NCBI GenBank assembly: GCA_030425045.1 | Contig: JAUHVL010000012.1 | Coordinates: 26,471 to 90,470, forward strand | DNA from: a bacterium | GTDB taxonomy: Bacteria > Bdellovibrionota > Bacteriovoracia > Bacteriovoracales > Bacteriovoracaceae | Direction: 5' to 3' | Length of the DNA: 64,000 bases | Shown here: positions 53,141 through 62,435 of the stretch, piece by piece | How the letters are laid out: each line of letters starts with the position of its first letter | Position numbering within the stretch: position 1 is the stretch's first letter | Program-made: the position numbers and the translations under genes | The notes under the pieces: model-generated | What the model was told of the DNA's origin: nothing | What the model saw: only the letters and a program-made list of their open reading frames with translations | Database searches by the model: none

Positions 53141-54138
53141 AGCATTTCTCGATAGTAATTTTGGATAACATCCGTTCTTAATTGAGTGGCATGACCGGCT
53201 GATGTGGGCATAGGGTGATTAACCGTTATGGATTGTTCATCTCCAGATCCTCTTGAACGGTAACCGGGATAGCCAAAACGAGGGCTAACATAAAGAGGCT
53301 CCATTGCATTAAATCTTCCAAAGTTCATATGTCTTGTTACATTAGAGGGGGTTTGAAAGTCTCCATTCATTCGGGTACGAACACCGTTCACTCTTTCTGT
53401 TCCTCTAAGGTCAACAGTAAGAAGGTTGTTGACGATAATTCCTCTTGATCCATATTGTGTTTTTTCGTTTAGTCTTTCTGCTAAAACTAAGGCTTCTCCA
53501 GCTCCAAAACTTAACCCAACAATATTGAGATCTAAGCTTGGACCTATGATATCGCGATAAATTTCAACACATTCTTCAATCGTATTGGCCCCATCATTTT
53601 CTGATAAGAGTAAAAAGTCTGCGTGACGATAATCTTCGTGTAGATTCGGAGTTATAAGATCTCTACCGACATTTGAGCCCATTCCTGTTAGTCTTCTTCT
53701 AGGATCACCATTCCATAAGTCGTCATAGTAGTCATAAAAATTATTTGTGAAACTATCATTGTAAGTTCCAAGCCCCTCAAACGAAATAACAAGTTTATTA
53801 ATTCCTCTACTACTCGCAACCTGTGCTCTTCTTCTACAAATAGAGGCATTTTCTCGAGCTGAATTACCACGTTTGGGTCTTCTTCTTTCTAGGGGCAACT
53901 CTCTTGTAAAGACTGTTTCTTCGGTAGGGGGAAACTCTCTTTGATTTTCTTCGCAATTTTCTTCAGCACCGATTGCTGAAACTTGGGTATTGATGGCCTC
54001 TGTAATTTGTCCCTGCCTTAGCTCTTCATTAGCTTGTTCTCTTAGCCCCGCTTCTCTCAGCTGACTTCTCGGACAACCTATGAGAAGTAAAATAAGGGGA
54101 AGGAGAAAGTAGTAATATTTTGGAACAACCTTTTGCAT
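53137..54138 (-). CDS. lipoprotein, alpha/beta-hydrolase-like
   Basis: 333 residues; lipobox LLIGC with Cys22 after a hydrophobic stretch. The N-terminal 100 residues are Glu/Arg-rich. The rest is a hydrolase-like fold: LVISFEGLGTYNDSF, NIVGLSFGAGEALVLAERL (Ser in the elbow GLSFG) and a late GHATQL His. It converges on the radical SAM gene with a 4-base overlap. It resembles the lipoprotein hydrolase at 37.8-38.8 kb in architecture (lipobox plus C-terminal hydrolase) without clear sequence identity. Substrate unknown. Confidence 0.65.
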   Translation of the reverse strand: MQKVVPKYYYFLLPLILLLIGCPRSQLREAGLREQANEELRQGQITEAINTQVSAIGAEENCEENQREFPPTEETVFTRELPLERRRPKRGNSARENASICRRRAQVASSRGINKLVISFEGLGTYNDSFTNNFYDYYDDLWNGDPRRRLTGMGSNVGRDLITPNLHEDYRHADFLLLSENDGANTIEECVEIYRDIIGPSLDLNIVGLSFGAGEALVLAERLNEKTQYGSRGIIVNNLLTVDLRGTERVNGVRTRMNGDFQTPSNVTRHMNFGRFNAMEPLYVSPRFGYPGYRSRGSGDEQSITVNHPMPTSAGHATQLRTDVIQNYYREML

Positions 54139-54298
54139 AACGTCCTCAAAACTAGTTTAAGTAGTTTTTCTTTCTTTCAGGAGTACTTAAAAAGAAGATC
54201 TGCCGAATGGTCGTATAATTAAGAGTTTGTATGCTCACTAAATTGAGATATTTAGCTTCGCTCTGCCAATTAAATGGGGCTAATTTTAGGGTAACAAT

Positions 54299-57200
54299 TT
54301 ATTTTCGATGAGTTGTATACGTATAGAGAATTGGAATTAAAACAAGAGTGATAAACATTCCCACAAAAAGTCCCCATCCCATAGTGAGCATCATTTCGGC
54401 CAGCATAGAGTCATAACCGGCCATGCCGTAAGCTGTTGGTAAAATACCAACAACTGTTGTGATTGTGGTGACGAGAACAGGTCTTAATCTTGTTGAAGCA
54501 ATTTTAGCTATCAAAGACCAAGTCTTGTGATCATCGTGGTTGTTTTCGATTTTATCAATCATCACAATAGAATCATTGATGACGACTCCAATCATCCCCA
54601 GTGCACCAATCGCTGCAAAAAAGCCGTAAATAATCATTCCATGAAGTAGTAAAACAAGAACAACACCAGCGATTCCAAATGGGATGACAGAGAGAACGAG
54701 AAGTGGTTTGAAAAGTGAATTGAGCATTATAATGAGAATGAGGTAAATGAGAACTAAAACCATGAGAATTGATTCTAAAAATTCACCCTGACTTTCTCTG
54801 GAGTCTTCAATTTCTCCTCGAAATTTTAAAATAGTTGTAGGAAATGAATTTAGAATCTTTGGAAAAATATTTTCTTCAATATCTGAAGCAATTTCTAAGG
54901 GAGTTTTATCTATGCCTTCTTTAATATTGGCATAAATCATAGTAGAGCGTTTGTAATCTGTTCTTTTAATATTAACAGGTCGTTCTATTTCTTTTATTTC
55001 AACGATGTTTTTTAAGTAAATAAGTTGGCCGCTCGAGTTTTCAACTCTTAGGTTATAAATCTCATTTAAGTCTGCTTTAGAACGATCAGGAACAGTTAAC
55101 CTAACATCAACTTCTTCTTCTCCTTTATTAATAGAGTATAAAATACTACCTTCAACAAAAGATCTAAGTGTCGATGTTACTCGAGAAGGGGGGACATCAA
55201 ATTTTATCATTTGGTCTTGTCTAAGCTTAAAGAGGTATTCTTTTTTTCTAATTGGTTTATCAATTTCTACATCAACTAAGGTATTGAGCGATTTCATTGC
55301 TTCTGAAATTTGCTTAGCAATTTCATCTCTATTTTGATCATTATTCTCTTGGATTTGTAGCTCTATGGCGTTACCTGAGCTATGTCCCCATCTTCCTCTG
55401 AGAAACCGTACTGAATCTAAATTTTCAAAACTTTTACTTTTCTCTTCCCAGTTTTTTAAAAGTTTATTGAGAGGTGTTGGGCGACTATCTGCGGGGTGGA
55501 GTTCTACCAAGATAGAGGCTTCATTTTCTTTTACTTCACCACCACGTCTCGAAAGACCAATACTGGAACGAACACCAACAACATTTTTTTTGTCTGAATA
55601 GGCAAGCTGCTCAATAGGAGCAATAGCTTTTGCTGTTTCTAATCTGGTGAATCCAGGTTTTGCTTTTACCTTTATAAAAACTTCTTTACTCTCTTCTCTT
55701 GGAAACATCACAAATCTCATGTTTTTATAATAGACATAAGACGCACCAGCTAGGAACAGGATAAGCATACCTACAAAGAGATTCCTAAAAGGAAAGATCT
55801 TCGTTAAGAAAACCTCATATTTGGCTTCCCATTTATGAAACCAACTTTTGTCATGTGATTTTTTGGCAAAACGATCTAACAGGGGAGTCTTTCCCGACAT
55901 ATGAGCAGGTAAAATAAAGAGAGATTCAATTAATGAACCTAATAACATCAAGATAACAATTAAAGGAATATAACGAACTAGTTTTCCAAAAAATCCTTCG
56001 AAAAACATCAGGGGAATAAATGCCACACATGTGGTGATAATACTTGCCGTGATAGGTTTAAATACCTCTAAAGTTCCTGTTAGAGCCGCTTGTGAAATTG
56101 GGAGGCCTTCTTCTCTGTGTCGAGAAATATTTTCAGCGATAATAATCGCATCATCGACAACAATTCCTAAAACAATAATGATTCCCGCTAAGGTCATATT
56201 ATTAACGGTATAACCAAAAAGGTTCGCAATAATGAGAGTAAAGGCCATGCTAAAAGGGATACCCATGGCAACCCAAAAACCAGACTTCACATCTAAAAAG
56301 AAAAGTAAGACAAGGATAATAAGAAAGAATCCCAGGAGACCGTTTGAACTAATTATATTTATTCTATTAACGACGTCATAAGATTCGTCATCCATCATAA
56401 TGATTTCTATAGGAGCATCTTTATTATTTTGTTTAAAATCCTCGATCAGTTTAAAGACTGCATCTTTAGCGCTTAGAATATCAGTGGAGACGCTTTTTTT
56501 AATATTGAGAAAGACACCTTCGTGACCATTGATTTTGAAAATACTATTACTTTTTTCAAAGCCATTTTGGATAGTTGCGATTTCTCCTAGCTGGACGCCT
56601 TTACCACTGTAGTTACCTCGTAAAATTAGTTCATTTAACGACTCAACATTTTCAAGTTCATTAATTGCCGTTACTTTACTTTCACCTCGATCTTTCATTG
56701 AACCAATAGGAACTCGAACATTATTATTTCTAATTTGCTGTTGAATCTCTGATAGTGAGAGTTCCATCCTTAGGTTCTCTTTAGGGTCGACTAAAATTTG
56801 TAATTCTGGTTTTCTGTAATGTGACCGATCAATTGAGCTAATTTCTTTTTGAGAAAGAAGTTGAGATTCAAAACTTAAGACATATTTTTGCAATTCATAG
56901 CGAGTCTGTGCATCTAAAAACTTTTTACTTTTGTGATAAATACCAATATCAAGGATTGCTTTTTCAGCACTTTTAAATTGTCTGATTTTGGGAAGATCTC
57001 GAACCTCTGAAGGTAGGTCTGCTCTTAAAACGGCATCTTTAATTTCTCTTGTGACTTCGTCTTTGTCCGGATAGTCGTCATCAATAGTAATTCTTAAACT
57101 ACTGACCCCAACACTTGAAGTGGTGACGACTTCTTCTAACCCAACAACACTTTTAAGTTCCTCTTCAAGAGGTTTGGTCACAAAAAGTTCGACATCTTCA

Positions 57201-57370
57201 GCTGGTGCACCAGGATAAATTGTCGTGACACGAATCCAGTTACTGGCGAACTCGGGCATCTCTTCTTTTCCAATATTATGCCAATTAAATATGGCCAACA
57301 AAATTGTTCCAAAAAACAAGACATTGGTAAGAAGATGACGTTTTAAAAAGTAGTTAACTAAGTTTTTCAT
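54299..57370 (-). CDS. RND efflux pump inner-membrane transporter (AcrB/MdtB-like)
   Basis: About 1023 residues from an ATG at 57370 (the frame opens further upstream without a ribosome site). Twelve hydrophobic segments in two halves and two periplasmic porter loops are visible. GIVVDDAIIIAENISRHR carries the TM4 Asp pair used for proton relay, and the late GVVINDSIVMIDKIE is the second-half counterpart. It belongs to the hydrophobe/amphiphile efflux family. There is no membrane-fusion protein or TolC gene adjacent, so it must pair with partners encoded elsewhere. Full length. Confidence 0.92.
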   Translation of the reverse strand: MKNLVNYFLKRHLLTNVLFFGTILLAIFNWHNIGKEEMPEFASNWIRVTTIYPGAPAEDVELFVTKPLEEELKSVVGLEEVVTTSSVGVSSLRITIDDDYPDKDEVTREIKDAVLRADLPSEVRDLPKIRQFKSAEKAILDIGIYHKSKKFLDAQTRYELQKYVLSFESQLLSQKEISSIDRSHYRKPELQILVDPKENLRMELSLSEIQQQIRNNNVRVPIGSMKDRGESKVTAINELENVESLNELILRGNYSGKGVQLGEIATIQNGFEKSNSIFKINGHEGVFLNIKKSVSTDILSAKDAVFKLIEDFKQNNKDAPIEIIMMDDESYDVVNRINIISSNGLLGFFLIILVLLFFLDVKSGFWVAMGIPFSMAFTLIIANLFGYTVNNMTLAGIIIVLGIVVDDAIIIAENISRHREEGLPISQAALTGTLEVFKPITASIITTCVAFIPLMFFEGFFGKLVRYIPLIVILMLLGSLIESLFILPAHMSGKTPLLDRFAKKSHDKSWFHKWEAKYEVFLTKIFPFRNLFVGMLILFLAGASYVYYKNMRFVMFPREESKEVFIKVKAKPGFTRLETAKAIAPIEQLAYSDKKNVVGVRSSIGLSRRGGEVKENEASILVELHPADSRPTPLNKLLKNWEEKSKSFENLDSVRFLRGRWGHSSGNAIELQIQENNDQNRDEIAKQISEAMKSLNTLVDVEIDKPIRKKEYLFKLRQDQMIKFDVPPSRVTSTLRSFVEGSILYSINKGEEEVDVRLTVPDRSKADLNEIYNLRVENSSGQLIYLKNIVEIKEIERPVNIKRTDYKRSTMIYANIKEGIDKTPLEIASDIEENIFPKILNSFPTTILKFRGEIEDSRESQGEFLESILMVLVLIYLILIIMLNSLFKPLLVLSVIPFGIAGVVLVLLLHGMIIYGFFAAIGALGMIGVVINDSIVMIDKIENNHDDHKTWSLIAKIASTRLRPVLVTTITTVVGILPTAYGMAGYDSMLAEMMLTMGWGLFVGMFITLVLIPILYTYTTHRK

Positions 57371-57461
57371 ATATTTGATAAAGTACCGTATTTTATGAAC
57401 AATATATATTGAAAACTTTAAATGACTTAATACAGTCAAATGTCTTGGAATTGGAGAGTTT

Positions 57462-57854
57462 ATGATTAGTTTTATCTACACAGGAATACTAGGATTAGTA
57501 TTATTTAAGCTTTCACTGGATACTATTGCAGCACGACGAAAACATCAAATATCTCTTGGGACAGGGGATAATAATGAAATCTCCTCAATTGTTTCAGCCC
57601 ATGCAAATTTTATTGCTTACACCCCAATCCTTCTTATCCTACTAGGGATAATTGAGTACTCTTCTTTTCTTCCTGAATTATTAATCCATGCGTTTGGAGT
57701 GGTGATTGTTTTGGGAAGGGTTCTTCATTATTATGCGTTTAAAGGAGAAATGTCTTTTAAGCCACGTGTGGTTGGAATGCACTTTACTCTTTGGCCATTA
57801 CTATTAATGTCATTGGTCGTTGTTTATTTAGGAATTAAATCTGTAATAATTTAG
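57462..57854 (+). CDS. MAPEG-family membrane protein
   Basis: 130 residues with four hydrophobic helices; RRKHQISLGTGDNNEI and HANFIAYTPILLILLG are the MAPEG signature (cf. Gst/LTC4-synthase-like, where ANxxEYxP lies between helices). Bacterial members include glutathione transferase/peroxidase-like proteins. The activity is not shown. Its 3' end overlaps the convergent SH3 protein by 20 bases. Confidence 0.85.
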   Translation: MISFIYTGILGLVLFKLSLDTIAARRKHQISLGTGDNNEISSIVSAHANFIAYTPILLILLGIIEYSSFLPELLIHAFGVVIVLGRVLHYYAFKGEMSFKPRVVGMHFTLWPLLLMSLVVVYLGIKSVII

Positions 57855-58278
57855 CAGCTGTTTTTGGCCAGATATTATTGCTATTGAGCCAAATTTGTTT
57901 GCCCCATTTTCCTTCGACTAAATTACAACCAACATCTTTTTTTATAATTTTAAAGCCTTCGTTAAAGCTGATGGGTCGGTTGAGTTTTTCTTTTTGCTTA
58001 AAGCAATAAGGTTTTTTGGGATCTAAAATGACCAAGCAATCTGTATCTCTATCGATCAGTGAAGTGAAAATCCATCCTTCGAAATCAACACCTTTTACTT
58101 TGGTCCACTGGTCTTGTTCTTCGAGAACGATAAGGGGAGTGTAAATAGGTAGTTTCTTAATGAGAGGCTCATCTCCGGCAGGACCTTTTCTAACATTATT
58201 GACTTGCTTGATGGTGCAAGCGTCATTTGCATAGAGAGAGACTTGGAATAAGAGGGCAATGATTAAAATGTGTTTCAT
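57835..58278 (-). CDS. secreted SH3-like-domain protein
   Basis: 147 residues; signal peptide KHILIIALLFQVSLYA. The mature part starts with NNVRKGPAGDEPLIKKLP and continues LIVLEEQDQWTKVKGVDFEG and WIF, the bacterial SH3b pattern (NVRxGP...V...GWxxVxxxGxxGWV). Such domains bind peptidoglycan or peptides in the periplasm. Four Cys may be bonded. No catalytic domain, so an accessory or adaptor role. Confidence 0.8.
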   Translation of the reverse strand: MKHILIIALLFQVSLYANDACTIKQVNNVRKGPAGDEPLIKKLPIYTPLIVLEEQDQWTKVKGVDFEGWIFTSLIDRDTDCLVILDPKKPYCFKQKEKLNRPISFNEGFKIIKKDVGCNLVEGKWGKQIWLNSNNIWPKTAAKLLQI

Positions 58279-58362
58279 AAGATAACCTGATATCGAAATT
58301 TAACAATTTCATTATATAGGAAACGAACTTTTTGGTAAAAGAATTTAGAAATTGGGATAGCG

Positions 58363-59073
58363 TTAAGATTCGTTTTTTTCGTTTTCAACTAGCCAGCGTC
58401 GTACATTGCTAATGAGCTCTGTGTCACTTGAGTCAAAATCGAGGTACATATGGTAGTAATCGTCTTCAAGCCAGTTTTTTGAAACATAAAGTGTTTCAAC
58501 GGTATTTTGTTTTCCTGTAATTTCATCAATCATTTGACCACTAACTTCAATCTGAGTTCCCTTTGAGATAAGACTTTTTGAAAGAATGGTAATCCCTAGC
58601 TCATCTACAGATTGAATATCAAACTTCGTGGTGACTTCACATTCACCAAGAGTTTCAGAGACTTTTTTAAAGGTAAATTTAGGGGTGTCGTCTTCATATA
58701 AGTTGAGAGCAAAGCCAATTTTAGATACTAATATTGCCTCGTCGATAGGTTTTTGAATGTAATCAGTCGCTCCAACTTGCATGGCATGGGAGATATCATC
58801 ATTACTAGATCTTCTCGATAAGACGAGTAGGGGAATGTCGAATCCTCTTTTATTTCTGATGGCCTTAATAAGCTGGAATCCCTCTCCTGAAGTTGTGTCG
58901 AGGTTTAGGTCAATTAAACAGATAGAGGGTGAGGTTTTTTTTAGTGTTTCGAGAAACTTATCAGGAGTTGTCGTGGTGATAACTTTAAATTTATTTTTTT
59001 TTAAAACGGCCTCAACGATTTTATTAAAGTCAGGATTATCGTCGATGGTTAAAATAAGGTGTTCTTGTTCCAT
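58363..59073 (-). CDS. response regulator with PilZ-like output
   Basis: 236 residues: a complete receiver domain (1-120; acidic pocket DDN11-13, phosphoacceptor Asp55 in LIDLNLD, Lys near YIQKPID) and a C-terminal beta-rich domain of about 110 residues that looks PilZ-like, without the RxxxR-D/NxSxxG motif being obvious. Third gene in a minus-strand operon after the Hpt protein and a sister regulator (3-base gap). The sister pair is clearly related by both domains. Confidence 0.8.
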   Translation of the reverse strand: MEQEHLILTIDDNPDFNKIVEAVLKKNKFKVITTTTPDKFLETLKKTSPSICLIDLNLDTTSGEGFQLIKAIRNKRGFDIPLLVLSRRSSNDDISHAMQVGATDYIQKPIDEAILVSKIGFALNLYEDDTPKFTFKKVSETLGECEVTTKFDIQSVDELGITILSKSLISKGTQIEVSGQMIDEITGKQNTVETLYVSKNWLEDDYYHMYLDFDSSDTELISNVRRWLVENEKNES

Positions 59074-59076
59074 AAG

Positions 59077-59760
59077 TTAAAAGTCCAGTCTTCTAATATT
59101 AGTCGCAATCTGATTATTGACCCCGAGTATTTTTGCTTTGTTTTTATAGTAACCAACATCTAATGCCTGAGCGTCATTAATGGTTTCAAATTGACAAATT
59201 TCAGCACCAATATTTTTAATTAAGGGACCATTGATATCAAGTTTTGTCCCTTGGACAAACTTCATTTGAGAAGTAATTTGAAGGCAGTTCTCACTAATAT
59301 GTGAAATTTCGCCTTTTAAATTCGCTTGTACACTCGGTCTTTCGTTTTCGTTAAAAGTGACACTTTTAATTTCTTCTGATTGAAAGAATTTCTTTAACTT
59401 CGCTTGAATTACAGCTGCATTAATAGGCTTTGGTATAAAGTCATCTGCTTTTAATTCGATGGCCTGTTTAATATGCTTTTTACCACTGTGCCCACTAAAG
59501 ACGATAAAAGGAATCTTTGGCAAAATGGCATCACCCATTCTCACTTTTAAAATATCATATCCGCTGATTTCGCTTTCATTGAAGTCGAGATCGAGCATGA
59601 CTAAACTTGGCGCACCTAACGTTAAGGTTGCAAGACCTTCTTGAGGATCAGTGAACGTCTTAACTGTTACACCTTTATTCTCAAGGATTTTTGTCAGAAG
59701 AAGAAGGATACTCTCATCGTCATCAATAATATAAATTTCTTTGTCTTTAAAAACACTCAT
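59077..59760 (-). CDS. response regulator with PilZ-like output (sister gene)
   Basis: 227 residues; receiver (1-118; DDDE13-16, Asp57 in VMLDLDF, Lys in FIPKPIN) and the same type of beta-rich C-terminal domain as the next gene (IKNIGAEICQFETIND against its paralogue's IDEITGKQNTVETLYV). It follows the Hpt gene after 2 bases. Both regulators have intact phosphorylation residues and would receive phosphate from an Hpt protein. Confidence 0.8.
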   Translation of the reverse strand: MSVFKDKEIYIIDDDESILLLLTKILENKGVTVKTFTDPQEGLATLTLGAPSLVMLDLDFNESEISGYDILKVRMGDAILPKIPFIVFSGHSGKKHIKQAIELKADDFIPKPINAAVIQAKLKKFFQSEEIKSVTFNENERPSVQANLKGEISHISENCLQITSQMKFVQGTKLDINGPLIKNIGAEICQFETINDAQALDVGYYKNKAKILGVNNQIATNIRRLDF

Positions 59761-59762
59761 CG

Positions 59763-60071
59763 TTAAATGTATTTTACCTCAATATTAGCCAGGTAGTTCT
59801 CAATATTATTGATAGACTCTGAAATCCCCTCTGAACTACCTTCAGAGCATTTATTTTCAATTTCCTTTGCATATTGTCCCATCTCGTGAAACCCATAGCT
59901 ACCCGAGTTCCCTGCAATTTTATGGGCCAATTTTCCAAGTGACGCTAAGTCACCCTTTCCATACAAAACTTTTAGCTCCTCTATTTCAGAGGTCCTATTC
60001 TTAAGATAATTAGGGATAAGTTCCTCTAACATTGAATCAATTTCGACGATAATTTTTTCCATATTCTCCAT
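59763..60071 (-). CDS. stand-alone Hpt phosphotransfer protein
   Basis: 102 residues, single four-helix Hpt domain with His50 in KLAHKIAGNSGSYGF. First gene of the minus-strand operon of two response regulators. It is closely related to the Hpt protein encoded at 61304 (ELIPNYLKNR against KELVEEYLKNK, and the shared GxSxSYG after the His). Confidence 0.88.
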   Translation of the reverse strand: MENMEKIIVEIDSMLEELIPNYLKNRTSEIEELKVLYGKGDLASLGKLAHKIAGNSGSYGFHEMGQYAKEIENKCSEGSSEGISESINNIENYLANIEVKYI

Positions 60072-60175
60072 TGTATAGGAAGAGGGAATATTTTAAATTT
60101 TTTTCTACTAGGCAAAGTTGAAATCTTTAACCAATAGTTTTCGTTTTTGAGTAAAATATGAAAACGGAGAATAAA

Positions 60176-60940
60176 ATGGCGTCAAAAGAGAAGCTTGATG
60201 AAGAACTTGAGAAATTAAAACTTGAGTATTTAACTAGTGTAGAAGAGAAAGTATCTGACATAGAAAGCACAATCTTAAAATTAAGAAAGGTTTCGCAAAG
60301 AGATCGAGGAGCCTTATTTCGAGAAATTTTACGAGAGCTTCATTCGATTAAGGGGACTGCAGGATCTTATGGCATTCACTTTGTTAGTAAAGTTTGTCAC
60401 AACAGTGAAGACTTCCTTCAGGAAGTTGATATTGAGAATGATTTTTCAGAAGAACATGAAAGTATTATGTTGAAGTTTATTGATCTCATTAAGTTTTATG
60501 CTTCAAACGTAATCAATAACTCTGAATTAAATGAGTCAGAGCTTGAGAATAACCTTAAATCAATATACGGGCATCAAGATAATAAAATGAAAATTTTAGT
60601 TGCTGAGCCCACAAGAAGTTTTTTTAATATCTATCAGGCAACGTTAGCTGATTTTGACTGTCATTTTTACTACACGGCAAACGGCCTTACCGCCTTTGAA
60701 AGAATTTTGAATATACAATATGACTTTGCCATTATTTCTAAAACCATTGACACTCTCTCCGGTTTAGAACTTATCGGCTGTATTAATAGTGTTAAAAGTA
60801 GAGTGGGTAATTTAAAAACCATTTTAGTGAGTTCAAATAAGTTAAATCTAGAAAATAACAACTCGAAGCCAGACTTTTTTTTAGAGAAAAATAAAGATAT
60901 GGCAGAAAGCTTAATGAGTATTGTGAAGGAACATAAGTGA
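60176..60940 (+). CDS. Hpt domain fused to a degenerate receiver
   Basis: 254 residues from the ATG at 60176, which lies 7 bases after CGGAG; an ATG 6 codons earlier lacks a site. A coiled-coil N-terminus (8-45) leads to an Hpt with His56 (ELHSIKGTAGSYGIHFV), and residues about 135-250 have a receiver fold. The phosphoacceptor Asp is replaced by Ser in FAIISKTID, and the acidic pocket is reduced (LVAEPTR in place of DD). The receiver cannot be phosphorylated in the usual way and is a pseudo-receiver. First gene of the plus-strand operon. Confidence 0.8.
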   Translation: MASKEKLDEELEKLKLEYLTSVEEKVSDIESTILKLRKVSQRDRGALFREILRELHSIKGTAGSYGIHFVSKVCHNSEDFLQEVDIENDFSEEHESIMLKFIDLIKFYASNVINNSELNESELENNLKSIYGHQDNKMKILVAEPTRSFFNIYQATLADFDCHFYYTANGLTAFERILNIQYDFAIISKTIDTLSGLELIGCINSVKSRVGNLKTILVSSNKLNLENNNSKPDFFLEKNKDMAESLMSIVKEHK

Positions 60941-61329
60941 GTGAATTAAAAAAAATAGTCATGATTGATGACGAAAAGGCCATCCAAATTCTCGCTAAAA
61001 TGGCCTTAGAAAAAGTAGCTGGCTTTGAAGTCACGGTTTTTGATTCAGGAGCTCAAGCTCTTTCCGAGATTAAAAATGTTATTCCCGATTTAATTTTATT
61101 AGATGTGATCATGCCAGAAATGGAAGGTCCTGAGGTCTTTGTTGAGCTAAGAAAAATTGAAGAATTAAATAAAGTTCCCATTTTTTTTATGACCGGAAAA
61201 AATGGGGAAGATGAAATTAAACTACTCCTCGCCACTGGAGTTAACGATATCGTTAATAAGCCATTCGATCCTCTAAAGTTGGGAGCGCAAATTAAAGAAA
61301 AATATGATGGGGTTATCGGTGATCTATGA
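60937..61329 (+). CDS. CheY-like response regulator
   Basis: 130 residues; all receiver residues present: DDE11-13, Asp56 in LILLDVIMP, Thr in FFMTGKNG, Lys in VNKPFDP. Stand-alone, no output domain, so it acts by protein contact, as CheY and Spo0F do. GTG start overlapping the preceding gene by 4 bases; the next gene overlaps its end. Confidence 0.9.
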   Translation: MSELKKIVMIDDEKAIQILAKMALEKVAGFEVTVFDSGAQALSEIKNVIPDLILLDVIMPEMEGPEVFVELRKIEELNKVPIFFMTGKNGEDEIKLLLATGVNDIVNKPFDPLKLGAQIKEKYDGVIGDL

Positions 61330-61615
61330 ATATGAGTTGGCTTCTTTTTATAAGGAGCTAGTTGAAGAATATCTAAAAAACAAAAATGAAGAATTTGAAA
61401 AGTTAGAAAGAGCGATGAATGAATCTGATTTTACAACAATCAAAATTATTGGGCACAACCTGGCTGGAACAGGGGGGAGTTACGGACTAACATCATTAAC
61501 AGATATTGGTGATAGAATGGAGTCTTCCGCGGAAGAAAGTAATTTAGAGGAATGTAAAAATCAAATTAATGAGTATCGTCAGTTTTTAGATACTGTTAAG
61601 GTAAGTTATAAATAA
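61304..61615 (+). CDS. stand-alone Hpt phosphotransfer protein
   Basis: 103 residues from the ATG at 61304 (a second ATG follows immediately; both overlap the previous gene by up to 26 bases and lack a good ribosome site, so coupling to the upstream gene is likely). Hpt with His51 in GHNLAGTGGSYGL. It resembles the Hpt protein of the divergent operon. The stop shares its last base with the next start. Confidence 0.85.
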   Translation: MMGLSVIYEYELASFYKELVEEYLKNKNEEFEKLERAMNESDFTTIKIIGHNLAGTGGSYGLTSLTDIGDRMESSAEESNLEECKNQINEYRQFLDTVKVSYK

Positions 61616-62355
61616 TGCAAGAGATGATAAAATTAAAACCAATTGAAGGAAAAATCCTCTTAGTTGAAAAGAATCCAACGAATCGTTTATTAACTTTAAA
61701 ATTTATTGAAAGAGTGGGATGCCTTGGCTATGCCATTAATGATCTCAAAGAAATAGAAAACATCAGTATTGATGAATGTTATGATTTACTTTTAATTGGA
61801 AACGATCTCCTTTCTGAAGAGGCTTTTGAAAAAATAAAAGAATTTAACCCCGTCATTCCGATTGTTAGTATCAATAATGACTTTCTCAATCAAAATAAAA
61901 ATTTTGATAAATACGGTGTAAGCGAAACTGTCGAACGCCCAATTAATTTAAAAAAGTTTCACAATACTTTAAACTCCATTTTAAACCCTAATATTGAAGA
62001 GAGTGTTGAAGAAGATTTATCCTTTTTAGACCAGAATGCCCTCGACAATTTAAAGATGGCCATTGGTGAAGAAGGTATTAAGGAATTAGTTAAGGTTTAT
62101 TTGGAAACACTTGATGACAATATTGAGACAATTGTTTCTCAACTTGAAAAAAATGATATTCAAAATGCCTCAAAGTCGGCCCACTCTTTGAAATCTTCTA
62201 GCTTAAGCCTCGGTGGAGTTAAGCTTGGAGAGTTGTGTAAGGAAATTGAGCTTCTTGCCGGTGATGAGTCTAACTATACACCTGAGATGATTCAAAACTT
62301 AAAAGATAATGCGAGCGAATTTCGGGGCTATCTAGAAGGAATTTTAGCCACTTAG
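61615..62355 (+). CDS. degenerate receiver fused to an Hpt domain
   Basis: 246 residues. Residues 10-122 are receiver-like (KILLVEKNPTNR), but the phosphoacceptor position is Gly62 (LLLIGNDLL), so it is a pseudo-receiver. Residues 138-246 are an Hpt with His190 (SAHSLKSSSLSLGGVKLG). Domain order is the reverse of the first gene of this operon. Last gene; phosphate could enter its Hpt from a kinase elsewhere and pass to the CheY-like protein. Confidence 0.82.
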   Translation: MQEMIKLKPIEGKILLVEKNPTNRLLTLKFIERVGCLGYAINDLKEIENISIDECYDLLLIGNDLLSEEAFEKIKEFNPVIPIVSINNDFLNQNKNFDKYGVSETVERPINLKKFHNTLNSILNPNIEESVEEDLSFLDQNALDNLKMAIGEEGIKELVKVYLETLDDNIETIVSQLEKNDIQNASKSAHSLKSSSLSLGGVKLGELCKEIELLAGDESNYTPEMIQNLKDNASEFRGYLEGILAT

Positions 62356-62386
62356 CCTGTCTAAGTTCGTATAATTTTGATTGCTC

Positions 62387-62402
62387 CCCCACCGATTTAT
62401 GC
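62387..62402 (+). promoter_or_regulatory. possible extended -10 promoter of the small acidic secreted protein
   Basis: TATGCTAAGAT (about 62398-62408) is an extended -10-like element in the gap before the gene; a TTGATT lies upstream at a long spacing. The assignment is weak; coordinates cover the region around it. Confidence 0.3.
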
Positions 62403-62435
62403 TAAGATTTGTAAAAATATTTACTGGAGTAAAGC

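Noticed and set aside
57371..57439. Extended N-terminus of the RND transporter
   Set aside because: The extra 23 residues lack a ribosome site and do not resemble the family, whose first helix starts at the downstream Met.
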